This document shows positions 1 through 9,052 of a stretch of 64,000 nucleotides of DNA, piece by piece. The stretch is from Verrucomicrobiales bacterium. GTDB taxonomy: Bacteria > Verrucomicrobiota > Verrucomicrobiia > Limisphaerales > CANJXF01. The translations under genes were made by a program, and so were the position numbers. Under the pieces are notes generated by a model. That model worked only from the letters and a program-made list of their open reading frames with translations. It did not search any database and had not been told where the DNA came from. Where the stretch lies: the NCBI GenBank assembly GCA_947478865.1, contig CANJXF010000004.1:57339-121338 (forward strand). The letters run 5' to 3'. How positions within the stretch are numbered: position 1 is the first letter of the stretch; each line of letters begins with the position of its first letter.

Positions 1-658
1 GATCGGTGACGTTGAATTGATCCAACGTCGCCAGAACCGTCGGACCATTCCACCACGGCATATTATTGCTGAGCGAGGCGATGTTGTCGCCGTGCTTAGC
101 CGCAATTGGGATAAAAATTTTTGGTGTGACGCCGAGGCTTTGCAGAAACGCGCGATATTCTTTTTCGATCGAGTCGAACCGCTCCTGGGAATAACCCGCG
201 AGATCCATCTTGTTCACGAGCACGGCGATTTGCCGGATGCCGAGCAGATTCAGTAGATATCCGTGGCGCCGCGATTGTTCCTGCACGCCCTCGCTCGCAT
301 CAATCAAGAGCAGCGCCGCCTCGGCATTGGCTGCACCGGTGATCATGTTTTTGAGAAATTCTTTATGACCCGGCGCATCGATAATCACGTACTGCCGCTT
401 GGGTGTTTGAAACCAGATTTGCGCGGTATCGATGGTGATGTTTTGATCGCGCTCGGCCTGCAAACCATCCATGAGATTCGCCCATTCAAACGGCACGCCA
501 CGTCGCTCGGCAATTTTCTGAAGTTGCTCGAGTTTACCTTCCGGCAACGAGCCGGTGTCGTTGAAAAGGCGGCCGACAAAAGTGGATTTGCCATGATCGA
601 CGTGGCCGACGATGACGATTTTAAGTTGTTCGCTTGGTGCAGATGAACCGTTGTTCAT
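1..658 (-). CDS. cysN: Sulfate adenylyltransferase subunit 1 (GTPase), N-terminal part
   Basis: The reverse strand from the ATG at 658 stays open to the window edge (219 codons), so the gene is partial at its 3' end. The translation has the translation-factor GTPase motifs in order: P-loop GHVDHGKS near residue 18, DAPGH (G3) near residue 92, and NKMD (G4) near residue 147. CysN couples GTP hydrolysis to APS formation by CysD. It is the last visible gene of the sulfite reductase-cysH-cysD-cysN run, 82 bases after cysD. Any C-terminal APS kinase fusion would lie outside the window. The family assignment rests on the GTPase motifs plus the cysD neighbour; an elongation factor is excluded by context. 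Confidence 0.93.
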   Translation of the reverse strand, partial: MNNGSSAPSEQLKIVIVGHVDHGKSTFVGRLFNDTGSLPEGKLEQLQKIAERRGVPFEWANLMDGLQAERDQNITIDTAQIWFQTPKRQYVIIDAPGHKEFLKNMITGAANAEAALLLIDASEGVQEQSRRHGYLLNLLGIRQIAVLVNKMDLAGYSQERFDSIEKEYRAFLQSLGVTPKIFIPIAAKHGDNIASLSNNMPWWNGPTVLATLDQFNVTD

Positions 659-689
659 AAAAATAATCTAAACGTGGAGAGGAAAAGCT

Positions 690-733
690 GCGGAGATGGA
701 GAAAACATGACCTGGTTTCCTTGCCATCTCCGC
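690..733. repeat. Inverted repeat between cysD and cysN
   Basis: A perfect 10-base inverted repeat (gcggagatgg at 690-699, ccatctccgc at 724-733) with a 24-base spacer fills the cysD-cysN gap. It could fold as an mRNA hairpin that stabilises or attenuates the transcript. There is no T-run, so a classical terminator is unlikely. Confidence 0.5.
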
Positions 734-740
734 GGTCAAG

Positions 741-1553
741 TCACATGTATCCGTCTCGGCGGAGCTTCTCAAAAGCATCTTCGCTTTCTTTATCTTGCGC
801 GCGACCGGCGCGCTCTGAGGTTTTTGTGGTGCGAAGTTCTTCGATGATTTCGCGAATGGTGCTGGCCTTGGACTTCACCGGAAAAGTGCAGGGATAACAT
901 CCGAGACTTCGATAGCGTTCGCCTTTTTCGTTGGCGTAATAGAGCGGACTGACTGTGATGTTTTCGCGTTCGATATACTCCCAAATATTCAACTCCGTCC
1001 AGTGCAACAGAGGATGAATGCGAATGTGCGTTCCCTTGTCGTAATCGGTTTTGAATTGGTCCCAAAGTTCCGGAGGTTGGTCCTCGACGTTCCACTCCAT
1101 GTTTTTATCGCGGGGGGAAAAATAGCGTTCTTTGGCGCGCGTTGGATCTTCATCGCGACGCACGCCGACGATTACGCCGCTGTAATTATGCTTATCAAGC
1201 ACAGCCTTGAGCCCGTCCTTTTTCAAAGTGCCGCAGCATTCGACGCGAGTGGCTTTTCCGTTCGGGAAAGTCCGCCCTTCGGCGAGAACCGCTTCGTTTT
1301 TTCCGACGACCAATTCGAGATTCCATTCCTTCACGAGTTTGTCGCGGTACTCAATCATCGAAGGAATTTTATAAGTCGTGTCGACGTGGACGAGCGGAAA
1401 TGGCACGTGACCGAAAAAGGCTTTGCGCGCCAGCCAGAGCAGCACGGTGGAATCTTTGCCGATGCTCCAAAGCATGGCGAGGTTCTCGAATTTCGTGAAC
1501 GCCTCGCGCATGATGTAGATGCTCTGGTTTTCTAGTTTTGAAAGGTAATCCAT
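741..1553 (-). CDS. cysD: Sulfate adenylyltransferase subunit 2
   Basis: A 270-residue protein of the PP-loop ATP-pyrophosphatase family. Residues 31-36 read SIGKDS, the CysD form of the PP-loop, followed by the helix [16 protein letters not shown] near residue 58 and the C-terminal stretch [13 protein letters not shown] are also typical of CysD. It makes APS from ATP and sulfate in a complex with CysN. It is slightly shorter than the 300-residue enterobacterial protein but looks complete. It lies between cysH (36 bases away) and cysN on the same strand, consistent with one assimilatory sulfate operon. Confidence 0.96.
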   Translation of the reverse strand: MDYLSKLENQSIYIMREAFTKFENLAMLWSIGKDSTVLLWLARKAFFGHVPFPLVHVDTTYKIPSMIEYRDKLVKEWNLELVVGKNEAVLAEGRTFPNGKATRVECCGTLKKDGLKAVLDKHNYSGVIVGVRRDEDPTRAKERYFSPRDKNMEWNVEDQPPELWDQFKTDYDKGTHIRIHPLLHWTELNIWEYIERENITVSPLYYANEKGERYRSLGCYPCTFPVKSKASTIREIIEELRTTKTSERAGRAQDKESEDAFEKLRRDGYM

Positions 1554-1588
1554 AGAAATTTAACCACGCATGGTGGCCGAAACAGAAC

Positions 1589-2371
1589 TCAGATTTGAAA
1601 ATCCACTTTCTTGGACATGAACGTGTGGATGCCGCATTCCACCTTCTTGAAACCGGTCCAACGCCCGGCGCGCTCGTCTTCGCCGCCCGCAACTTTCTGC
1701 GTGCATGGAAAACATCCGATCGAGCGAAATCCTTGATCGTGAAGCGCGTTGTAAGGAATTTTGTAATCGGCGATGTATTTCCAGATGGCTTCGCGCGACC
1801 AGTTTGCCATTGGATTTAATTTCACGATGTCGCGATCGGACGACTCATCGGCATTGTAAAGCTCGATCACGCCGACATCAGCGCGCGTTTGAGATTGTTG
1901 CCGGCGCAATCCCGTCATCCAGCAATCCAATTCCGATAATTTATTTCGCAGCGGCAAAACTTTGCGCATCGTGCAGCACAAATCGGGATTGCGCTTCCAC
2001 AGCTCCGGTCCCTGTGCTTCCGCTTGTTGTTCAATCGTCAAATCGGGAACCAACGATTCGATTTTGAAGCCGAAAAACGATTCGAGCCGATCTTTCAATA
2101 CAACCGTTTCGGGAAAGAGCAGTCCGGTATCGAGAGTAAAGACCGGGAATGATAAATTATTTTGTTTAGCCAGATGCATCATCACTAGCCCAGCTCCTTG
2201 AAAACTGGTGCCAATTGCCGCCCGTGCGCCGAATCGTTCATGCGCCCACTGAAGAATTTCCTCCGTGGGCATTGCATCAAACTGCTCGTTCAATACCCGA
2301 ACAACGGCAGGCGTGATGGCCGTTGTTTCCGGCAAGTTGAGGGCTAATGCGTTAGAAGCTGGAGCACTCAA
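1589..2371 (-). CDS. cysH: Adenylylsulfate (APS) reductase, CysH family
   Basis: Reduces activated sulfate to sulfite. The PAPS-reductase fold is visible (GTSFQGAG, FTLDTGLLFPETV), as is the C-terminal ECGIHTF with the catalytic cysteine. DLCCTMRKV and SIGCFPCTQKV supply the CC and CxxC pairs that bind a [4Fe-4S] cluster in APS reductases; PAPS-specific enzymes lack them. APS is therefore the likelier substrate and no APS kinase is needed. The open frame extends upstream to 2467 but that part overlaps the sulfite reductase gene and reads like non-coding translation. I place the start at the TTG at 2371, just after the upstream stop; the ATG at 2272 is the alternative. Confidence 0.9.
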   Translation of the reverse strand: MSAPASNALALNLPETTAITPAVVRVLNEQFDAMPTEEILQWAHERFGARAAIGTSFQGAGLVMMHLAKQNNLSFPVFTLDTGLLFPETVVLKDRLESFFGFKIESLVPDLTIEQQAEAQGPELWKRNPDLCCTMRKVLPLRNKLSELDCWMTGLRRQQSQTRADVGVIELYNADESSDRDIVKLNPMANWSREAIWKYIADYKIPYNALHDQGFRSIGCFPCTQKVAGGEDERAGRWTGFKKVECGIHTFMSKKVDFQI

Positions 2372-2372
2372 G

Positions 2373-4064
2373 TTAGTTTGTAGCGGCTGGCGCCGGCGGT
2401 TGTTCCGCCCACAAAACGCGCGCGCAGAAATCGCCGAACCGTTCCGCCCCATCACGCTCTTGGACAAAACGGCTCAACAGGGGGCGCAGTTCGTTGACGA
2501 TTTCCTCATTCTTCACGCCTTCCTTGTAGAGCCGGTTGAGCCGGGTGCTGGCTTCATTTCCGCCGAGGTAGATTTGATATTTGTTGGGAGCCTTGCCGAC
2601 AAAACCGATTTCAGCCATGTAAGGTCGCGCACAGCCGTTAGGGCAACCGGTCATCCGAATCACAATTTCATTTTCCATCAGGCCAACCTCATCGAGCAAG
2701 CCCTCAATGCGCCCCAAAATGTCGGGCAGGACCCGTTCGGACTCCGCCAAGGCCAAGCCGCAGGTGGGCAACGCGGGGCAAGCCATCGAGGTGCGCCGGA
2801 GCAAGCTGCCCTGGTTTTCGACGGCGACACCGTGATCAGCCAGGATTTTAGTGATCGCGTCGCGATTCGCCGGATCGATGTTGGCGAGAATTAAATTCTG
2901 CGACGGCGTGAGGCGGAGCTCCGCATGGAATTGGTCTGCGATTTTCCGCAATGCCGATTTTAACTTGTGGGTTTCGGTGTCTTTGATGCGGCCGGTTTCG
3001 ACGTAAAGACCGAGAAAATCCTTCCCGTCGAACTGCCGATGCCAGCCAAATAAATCACCTTGCTTGGTGAATTTGTGCGGGCGTGCAGCTTCAAATTTAA
3101 TTCCGACGCGCTTTTCCACTTCGGCGCGGAACCATTCGACGCCACGATCTTCCAAAACGTATTTCAGACGAGCATGTTTGCGATTGGTGCGATCACCGAA
3201 ATCGCGATGAACCGTCAAAACCGCTTTTGAAACCGCTTCGATGTGTTCGGGCGTGAAAAATCCAATCACGTCGGCGATACGCGGGAAAGTTTCTGCATTT
3301 CCATGGCTCATTCCCAAACCACCGCCAGCGACTAAATTGTAGCCGTCCAAACGGTCGCCTTCGCCGATCGCGACGAAGCCGAGGCAATTTGTGAAAACAT
3401 CCACGTCATTTAACGGCGGAATAGCAAACGCGACCTTGAATTTCCGGGGCAAATACGTCTTGCCATAGAGCGGATCGACAAAGTCTTTGACCTTTTCGTC
3501 TTCAAGATTGAGTTCCTGACCTTCCACCCAAATCTGATGATAGGCAGGCGTCAAAGGAAGAAGCGCAGTGGACAATTTGCGCGCGTCCTGCAAAACGCGC
3601 TCCACGAGACAACTCGTCGCCGGCGTGGAAGGCGCCATGACATTGCGATTCACGTCACCGCAAGCCGCCAAAGTTGTAATGAGCGCGTCGTTGATGGCCC
3701 GCATCGTTTTACCCAAACCAGATTTTACGATGCCGTGAAATTGGAAGCCCTGCCTCGAAGTAATCCGCAGCGTGTTGTTTGCGTATTTCGACGCAATGTC
3801 ATCGAGCGCAATATATTGCTCAGATGGAATCACACCGCCCGGAAGGCGGGTGCGGATCATGAACATATAATGCTTGGCAACTTTGCGCTTATCGCGATCG
3901 TCCTGCTGATAAATCCCGTGAAACTTCAGGAACTGAGAATCATCTTCTGAAAATCGATCGATTTCCGGATTGGCAAGTGTTTGCGCAAGCGTTCCCGCCA
4001 ACGTCGGGTTGGCGTCTTTGATTACCTCGTTGTGGGCTAATTTGATTGTGGTTGCTGGAATCAT
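2373..4064 (-). CDS. Ferredoxin-type assimilatory sulfite reductase
   Basis: A 563-residue protein of the nitrite/sulfite reductase hemoprotein family, which reduces sulfite to sulfide with siroheme and a coupled [4Fe-4S] cluster. The cluster/siroheme cysteines are visible as CPALPTC (C429, C435) and CPNGC (C474, C478). The substrate-binding arginine region reads TSRQGFQFHG (residues 102-110). The two-fold ferrodoxin-like repeat fills the usual length. It is the first gene of the cys operon and the stop is two bases before the presumed cysH start. With APS reductase and CysDN next to it, sulfite is far more likely than nitrite as substrate. The electron donor is presumably ferredoxin, because no flavoprotein partner is adjacent. 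Confidence 0.92.
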   Translation of the reverse strand: MIPATTIKLAHNEVIKDANPTLAGTLAQTLANPEIDRFSEDDSQFLKFHGIYQQDDRDKRKVAKHYMFMIRTRLPGGVIPSEQYIALDDIASKYANNTLRITSRQGFQFHGIVKSGLGKTMRAINDALITTLAACGDVNRNVMAPSTPATSCLVERVLQDARKLSTALLPLTPAYHQIWVEGQELNLEDEKVKDFVDPLYGKTYLPRKFKVAFAIPPLNDVDVFTNCLGFVAIGEGDRLDGYNLVAGGGLGMSHGNAETFPRIADVIGFFTPEHIEAVSKAVLTVHRDFGDRTNRKHARLKYVLEDRGVEWFRAEVEKRVGIKFEAARPHKFTKQGDLFGWHRQFDGKDFLGLYVETGRIKDTETHKLKSALRKIADQFHAELRLTPSQNLILANIDPANRDAITKILADHGVAVENQGSLLRRTSMACPALPTCGLALAESERVLPDILGRIEGLLDEVGLMENEIVIRMTGCPNGCARPYMAEIGFVGKAPNKYQIYLGGNEASTRLNRLYKEGVKNEEIVNELRPLLSRFVQERDGAERFGDFCARVLWAEQPPAPAATN

Positions 4065-4223
4065 TAGTTACTTACTCAGGTTGCTTAGTTTACTTTACGG
4101 GAGTTCGCTGTCAAATCATTCTTCGAAAATCTTCAGTCTCGGTTTCACGTAGATTTAATCAGCGCGCACTTGCGATTTAAACTTCAAAGCCTAGAGTGTG
4201 GACGCAGGTAAAGAAAACAAAAT

Positions 4224-5486
4224 ATGACTCAGCGAAAATTTTATTATTTCGACAACAACGCCACGACACGAATTGCACCTGAAGTTGTTGATGCGATGAT
4301 TCCATTTCTAAAGGATTTATGGGGAAATCCTTCCAGCGCCTATTTTTTCGGTTCTCAAGTGGGCAAACATGTCGAGGATGCCAGGAAAAAGGTGGCAGCA
4401 CTGATCAATGCAGACCCCAAGGAAATCGTTTTCACCAGCTGCGGAACGGAAAGCAATAACTCGGCAATTCATAGCGCTCTGGCAACCAATCCAGGGAAAC
4501 GCCACGTCATCACCACGGCCGTTGAACATTCTGCCAATATTAATTTCGGAGAATATCTTCGAAAAATGGGATTTGAGGTCACATTTCTGCCGGTTGAACC
4601 AGACGGTTCGCTCGACGTTCATCTTTTAGAAAAATCGATTCGACCTGATACGGCCATTGTTTCGGTGATGTACGCAAACAACGAAACCGGCGTCATCTTC
4701 CCTATTGAGGAAATTGCGGCGATTTGCCGGAGTAAAGGCGTGCTGTTTCACACCGACGCCGTGCAAACACCTGGAAAACTGAAGCTGGATGTAAAAAACC
4801 TGGGCTGCGATTTTTTGTCGCTTTCCGCGCATAAACTCCATGCGCCCAAGGGCATTGGCTGCCTCTATGTGAAACGCCGCACAAAATACCAACCGTATGT
4901 CATCGGCGGACATCAGGAGCGCGGCAAACGGGGCGGAACGGAAAACGTCGCGAACATCGTGGCATTCGGACGGGCCGCGGAACTAGTCATGGAAAAATTG
5001 AATGAAGAGAACACTCGCGTTCGTGCCCTGCGTGATCGATTGGAAAACACCATTCTTGCAACCATTCCAAACACGATTCGAAATGGCGCCAAGGAATCTC
5101 GTCTCCCCAATACTACCAATATCGCTTTTGAATTCGTCGAAGCGGAAGCCATTTTACTGCTGCTCGACGGGTTGGGAATCTGTGCGTCCAGCGGTTCGGC
5201 TTGCACGACCGGCTCCCTTGATCCGTCGCATGTTTTGACGGCAATGGGCTTGAGTCCGATGCGGGCGCGCGGTTGTGTGCGGTTCAGCCTCGGAATTTAC
5301 AATACGGACGAAGATATTGATCACCTCCTAAAGCATTTGCCGCCAATCATCAAACGGCTGCGCGATATTTCGCCGCTCAATCCATCTCATCCGGACAACG
5401 ACAAATACGATATCGAAGCAGCGCGCGAAAAACACGAGCAGGATTTGGCCGAGGCCATGTCCGACAAAGACGAAAAAGCCGCGTAA
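4224..5486 (+). CDS. Cysteine desulfurase, NifS/IscS family
   Basis: A 420-residue PLP enzyme that takes sulfur from cysteine and passes it on as a persulfide, usually for Fe-S cluster assembly. The PLP lysine is K204 in SLSAHKLHAPKG. H102 (EHS) stacks on the cofactor, and C327 in the flexible loop ASSGSACTTG is the persulfide cysteine. The end is an acidic, lysine-containing tail of about 30 residues. It is divergent from the sulfate assimilation operon across a 159-base gap, which fits joint control of sulfur genes. No iscU/sufU neighbour is seen. A terminator-like hairpin follows the stop. Confidence 0.92.
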   Translation: MTQRKFYYFDNNATTRIAPEVVDAMIPFLKDLWGNPSSAYFFGSQVGKHVEDARKKVAALINADPKEIVFTSCGTESNNSAIHSALATNPGKRHVITTAVEHSANINFGEYLRKMGFEVTFLPVEPDGSLDVHLLEKSIRPDTAIVSVMYANNETGVIFPIEEIAAICRSKGVLFHTDAVQTPGKLKLDVKNLGCDFLSLSAHKLHAPKGIGCLYVKRRTKYQPYVIGGHQERGKRGGTENVANIVAFGRAAELVMEKLNEENTRVRALRDRLENTILATIPNTIRNGAKESRLPNTTNIAFEFVEAEAILLLLDGLGICASSGSACTTGSLDPSHVLTAMGLSPMRARGCVRFSLGIYNTDEDIDHLLKHLPPIIKRLRDISPLNPSHPDNDKYDIEAAREKHEQDLAEAMSDKDEKAA

Positions 5487-5529
5487 CGCGTAATTCTCAG
5501 GTCGTTTTTTTGTAACAAATCCAAAACGC

Positions 5530-5555
5530 GCACCGTCTAAACGACGGTGCTTTCC
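5530..5555 (+). terminator. Probable intrinsic terminator after the cysteine desulfurase gene
   Basis: Arms gcaccgtc (5530-5537) and gacggtgc (5543-5550) form a perfect 8-bp stem with a 5-base loop, followed by a short T-run. It ends only about 10 bases before the next ATG at 5561, so it could also occlude that gene's ribosome-binding site. Confidence 0.55.
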
Positions 5556-5560
5556 ATATT

Positions 5561-6847
5561 ATGAAAACAATATTGTCGGTCTTGCTGGCGGCTGGAATCG
5601 GATTTGCCGCGGCTTATGCATTCGTTTCCAACAAAAATGAAGCGGCACTGGTCAGCGAGCGCGCCAAATTGGAAGCCCAATGGCAGGAGGAGAAGCAGAG
5701 TTTAGAAGCAAGCTTGGCCGCGGCCAAAAATAAAAAAGCCCGGGTTGAACAAGTCACCACCGAAGTCGCCGTGCCGGTCCGGCGTTCGCCCAAAGAAATT
5801 CTCGAAAACCTGCTCAAGCTTCAACCCTCTGGAACGACTCGGATTTATACCATCCGCAAAATTGTTCACGAATTGGAAGACCTTGCCGAATGGAAAGATC
5901 AGGCGCTTCCCGACATCCGCGAATTCCTCGCAAAGAATTCAGACCTCGATTATTCCGTAACACGAGAGCGCTCAGACGAGGGCGACCGCCGCAATTTCAC
6001 CCCGCCTTGGCAACGCTCCGGTCCATCCACGGAATTTACCCTTCCACCTTCGTTACGCATTGGGCTTTTTGACGTTCTGAAAGACATTGGGACACAAGCT
6101 GCGGAAAAACTCATGAGCGAAGTTTTGGGAAGCTCAGCCCGTGCGGTCGAAGTCGCTTATCTCACTCGCATGCTTGAAGAAATGGCTCCGGGAAAATACC
6201 GTGAGATTGCACTCAACGCGGCGAAGGATTTATTGCGAAACCCAATTGCAATTACCAGTCCCAACCGGCTCGACGAACAAGCTGAGGCTTATCTCTTCGG
6301 AATCCTGGAATTGTATAACGACCAAACGTTTGCCGAAGAGGCGAAAAAGATGCTGGTTAGCGCTGACGGACGTCTCGACCGAAATGCTCAACAATATTTA
6401 ACTAAAGTCATGGGGGAAAACATGGTCAGCACTTACTACGATTTGTATAAGAAAGATTCGATCACAAACAACTGGGACAAGATGTCAGTGGCGACCAAAA
6501 TCCTCGATTACGTTGGGCCCAATCAGCAGGCCAATGCTTTTCTGAGCGAAGTCATCGGAAACACCAATCTTGATTCCCGCATGCGATCCTTTGCCGTGAT
6601 GCGACTAGCCGGCGGGTTTGGCGGCGAAGACACCCCTAAGGATCCAAATATTGTCCGCCAGCAAATTCCTGTTTTGGAGAATTTGAAGCAAACCACCACG
6701 GATGAGCGCATGTTGGAGGTCATCAATCGCACCCAGGGAAATCTCCAGAACATACTCGACGGCAAACCAGTTGAAAACCCGTTCAATCGCGACGGAGGAC
6801 GTGGCGGACGCGGAACTCGTGGCGGCGGCGGTCCTCCAGCGCCCTAA
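5561..6847 (+). CDS. Membrane-anchored or exported protein with coiled coil, unknown function
   Basis: A 428-residue protein of unrecognised family. It starts with a hydrophobic segment (residues 4-22) that could be a signal anchor. A Glu/Lys/Ala-rich coiled coil follows (about 27-65), and then a mostly helical domain of about 330 residues whose repeated short helices recall HEAT/armadillo-like scaffolds. It ends in a low-complexity tail rich in Gly and Arg (GGRGGRGTRGGGG, last ~20 residues). No catalytic motif is visible. The protein may sit in the periplasm as a scaffold, but this is inference. The Gly-Arg tail is unusual for an exported bacterial protein and could bind nucleic acid or polyanions. 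Confidence 0.75.
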   Translation: MKTILSVLLAAGIGFAAAYAFVSNKNEAALVSERAKLEAQWQEEKQSLEASLAAAKNKKARVEQVTTEVAVPVRRSPKEILENLLKLQPSGTTRIYTIRKIVHELEDLAEWKDQALPDIREFLAKNSDLDYSVTRERSDEGDRRNFTPPWQRSGPSTEFTLPPSLRIGLFDVLKDIGTQAAEKLMSEVLGSSARAVEVAYLTRMLEEMAPGKYREIALNAAKDLLRNPIAITSPNRLDEQAEAYLFGILELYNDQTFAEEAKKMLVSADGRLDRNAQQYLTKVMGENMVSTYYDLYKKDSITNNWDKMSVATKILDYVGPNQQANAFLSEVIGNTNLDSRMRSFAVMRLAGGFGGEDTPKDPNIVRQQIPVLENLKQTTTDERMLEVINRTQGNLQNILDGKPVENPFNRDGGRGGRGTRGGGGPPAP

Positions 6848-6957
6848 TTCACGTTCAGGATTCCCAGCAAAACAGCCGAGTCAGCTCATCGACAACCAAC
6901 TGTTTCGTTTCCCGTTTTGACACAGGCAATGTCGTTTGCTTATATTGCCAACCTTTT

Positions 6958-7962
6958 ATGAATCGTAATCCGCATGTTGCAGTCGTCGGCGCGACCGGTG
7001 CCGTTGGGATCGAGATGATCAGAACACTTGAAAAACGCAATTTTCCTGTCGGAAAATTGACGCTGCTCGCATCCGCCCGGTCTGCTGGAAAGAAACTCAA
7101 GTTTCGCGGCGAAGAGATTACGGTGAAGGAACTCACCAAAGATTCATTTGGAGGAATTGATATCGCCTTGTTCAGCGCGGGCGGAAGCATTTCCAAAGAA
7201 TTCGCCCCGATCGCAGCGAAAGCTGGGTGCGTGGTCGTCGACAACTCCAGTTATTTTCGCATGGACGATTCCGTGCCGCTCGTCGTTCCCGAGATCAACG
7301 CCGCTGACATCAAGAAGCATCAAGGAATCATCGCGAACCCAAACTGTACGACCGCGATAACTTTGATGGCGCTGTATCCGCTCCATGAGGCTTTCGGGGT
7401 GAAACGCATTTTTGCCTCCAGTTACCAAGCTGTCTCCGGCACGGGCGCGAAAGCCATTGAAGAACTGGAGCGCCAGGTTTCTGAAGTGGTTTCAGGCAAA
7501 CCCGTCACCAAAGAAGTCTATCCCCACCAGATTGCGTTCAACGTTCTGCCACACGTCGATTCTTTCTTGCCGAGTGGCTACACGAAGGAGGAGATGAAAA
7601 TGGAAAACGAAGGCCGCAAAATCATGCATCATCCCAGCTTCCGCGCGAGCGTAACCTGCGTGCGCGTGCCGGTCTATCGCGCTCATTCCATTGCCGTGAC
7701 TGCGGAATTTGAGAAGCCGGTTTCCGTCGAAGCGGCCCGCGCTGTTTTGCAGAAAGCGCCCGGCCTAGATCTCGTCGATAATCCCGAGAAGAAAGAATAT
7801 CCACTGCCGCTCTACGCCGCTGAGAAATACAATTGCCAGGTTGGCCGCATCCGCACTGATTGCGCCATGGATAACGGGCTATGTTTTTGGGTCGCCGGCG
7901 ACCAGCTGCTCAAAGGAGCAGCGCTAAACGCCGTTCAGATCGCAGAAGAGTTATTGAAATAG
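6958..7962 (+). CDS. asd: Aspartate-semialdehyde dehydrogenase
   Basis: A 334-residue NADP-dependent enzyme that reduces aspartyl phosphate to aspartate semialdehyde, the branch point to lysine/diaminopimelate, threonine and methionine. The dinucleotide-binding loop is GATGAVG (residues 11-17). The catalytic cysteine is C129 in NPNCTTAI, and SSYQAVSGTGAK is a family motif. Length matches the short (USG-1-like) bacterial class. The ATG follows a 110-base gap and the gene converges on exbD, ending 41 bases before it. It appears to be a single-gene unit. Confidence 0.96.
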   Translation: MNRNPHVAVVGATGAVGIEMIRTLEKRNFPVGKLTLLASARSAGKKLKFRGEEITVKELTKDSFGGIDIALFSAGGSISKEFAPIAAKAGCVVVDNSSYFRMDDSVPLVVPEINAADIKKHQGIIANPNCTTAITLMALYPLHEAFGVKRIFASSYQAVSGTGAKAIEELERQVSEVVSGKPVTKEVYPHQIAFNVLPHVDSFLPSGYTKEEMKMENEGRKIMHHPSFRASVTCVRVPVYRAHSIAVTAEFEKPVSVEAARAVLQKAPGLDLVDNPEKKEYPLPLYAAEKYNCQVGRIRTDCAMDNGLCFWVAGDQLLKGAALNAVQIAEELLK

Positions 7963-8003
7963 GAACGCAGGAGCGTACCTCCCGCGACTGAGGAAAAAGC
8001 GAT

Positions 8004-8417
8004 TTACGGCTGGGCTCCGGCCTTCGTAAACGCGTTTACCACTTTGATATTCGCCGCCTTGGCGACGTCCATCACTTTGATGATCTGACCAAATGGCGCG
8101 TCGGTATCCGCGCGAATGGAAAGCGTGGTTTCAGGATTTTTTTTCACGGCCTCGACTAATCTCTCCTGTAGTTTTTCCAACGTGACCGGTTGAGTTCCGA
8201 GCGAAAGCGATCCCTTGCTTGGAATGGTAATAATCAGCGCATTTTCGCTCACGCCCGCCTTGGATTGCTTCGATTCCGGCAACACTAATTTCACTGCGGG
8301 TTGTTGTTTAAACGTGGTCGTCACCATCAAGAAGATCAGCACCACAATCAAGACGTCGATGAGCGAAATGATAATGACCGCGGGTGGCTGCCTTCGTTTG
8401 CGAACAGTGAATTGCAT
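8004..8417 (-). CDS. ExbD/TolR-type biopolymer transport protein
   Basis: A 137-residue inner-membrane protein with one N-terminal transmembrane helix (about 18-38, IISLIDVLIVVLIFLMV) that holds the conserved aspartate D22, the proton-relay residue in ExbD/TolR. A periplasmic domain follows. It lies just after an ExbB homologue (5-base gap) and a TonB-like protein, so the three probably form an energy-transducing complex that uses the proton motive force. ExbD and TolR cannot be told apart here, since no TolB/Pal or receptor gene is nearby. Confidence 0.9.
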   Translation of the reverse strand: MQFTVRKRRQPPAVIIISLIDVLIVVLIFLMVTTTFKQQPAVKLVLPESKQSKAGVSENALIITIPSKGSLSLGTQPVTLEKLQERLVEAVKKNPETTLSIRADTDAPFGQIIKVMDVAKAANIKVVNAFTKAGAQP

Positions 8418-8422
8418 TTGGA

Positions 8423-9040
8423 TTAGCGTTTTGCGGCGACCGCGTCTTTCGCCTCAGCGTTACGATATTGCCGACGCAAAAACTCGTCGCAAATCGTTTC
8501 CATTTCCACGGCGAGCGTCTCAACTTTCTTATTGTAATAGCTCCAGAAAATCAGCGAAGGAATCGCCGTGAGCAAACCCATCAGCGTTGCGTTCAATGCA
8601 ATGGCAATCCCACGCGCAAGGTTATTATTGTCCCCTAAACCCGTTTGCCCCATGCCACCGAAAAGCGTGATCAACCCGTAGATCGTTCCCACCAAACCGA
8701 GGAGCGGCGCGATGCCGACCACGATCTCCAGCACGACCAGCCCTCGCTCCAATCGGGCGACTTCATGGCGCGCGCGAGTTTGCAGCGCATCGATGTTTTC
8801 CGCTTTTGGCCAGTTGAGATTACTTTCGGCAACAAGTAACAATCGACTAAGCGGGGAAGTGTTTTGTTCGCAGACACGGCGCAGCATCGGCAGCTCGGCC
8901 TTGTCGCGGCAATTTGTGACAGCCGTTTCAACTTCTGGAGGAACAACTTTCTTCCAGCGCAGAGCAAGGCCGCGTTCGATGATGAAAGTCAGCCCAATGA
9001 GCGATGCGCCGACGAGTAATATGATAATGAATAGTTCCAT
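8423..9040 (-). CDS. ExbB/TolQ-type proton channel protein
   Basis: A 205-residue MotA/TolQ/ExbB-family protein with three hydrophobic segments: an N-terminal helix (4-22), and a pair around 105-130 and 145-170. The conserved stretch GIAPLLGLVGTIYGLITLF and the motif GIAIALNATLMGLLTAIPSLIF mark the family. It is expected to form the channel around ExbD and drive a TonB-like protein. It is sandwiched between the exbD-like gene (5 bases) and the TonB-like gene (12 bases), so the three are probably co-transcribed. Confidence 0.92.
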   Translation of the reverse strand: MELFIIILLVGASLIGLTFIIERGLALRWKKVVPPEVETAVTNCRDKAELPMLRRVCEQNTSPLSRLLLVAESNLNWPKAENIDALQTRARHEVARLERGLVVLEIVVGIAPLLGLVGTIYGLITLFGGMGQTGLGDNNNLARGIAIALNATLMGLLTAIPSLIFWSYYNKKVETLAVEMETICDEFLRRQYRNAEAKDAVAAKR

Positions 9041-9052
9041 TTATTTTTCGTT

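Noticed and set aside
2373..2467. The longer frame of cysH starting at 2467
   Set aside because: The first 32 codons overlap the sulfite reductase gene and read as Arg/Asn-rich non-coding sequence; a TTG just past the stop gives a normal length.
4065..4223. A SAM or T-box type riboswitch between the cys operon and the cysteine desulfurase gene
   Set aside because: No conserved stem or core motif could be recognised in the 159 bases.
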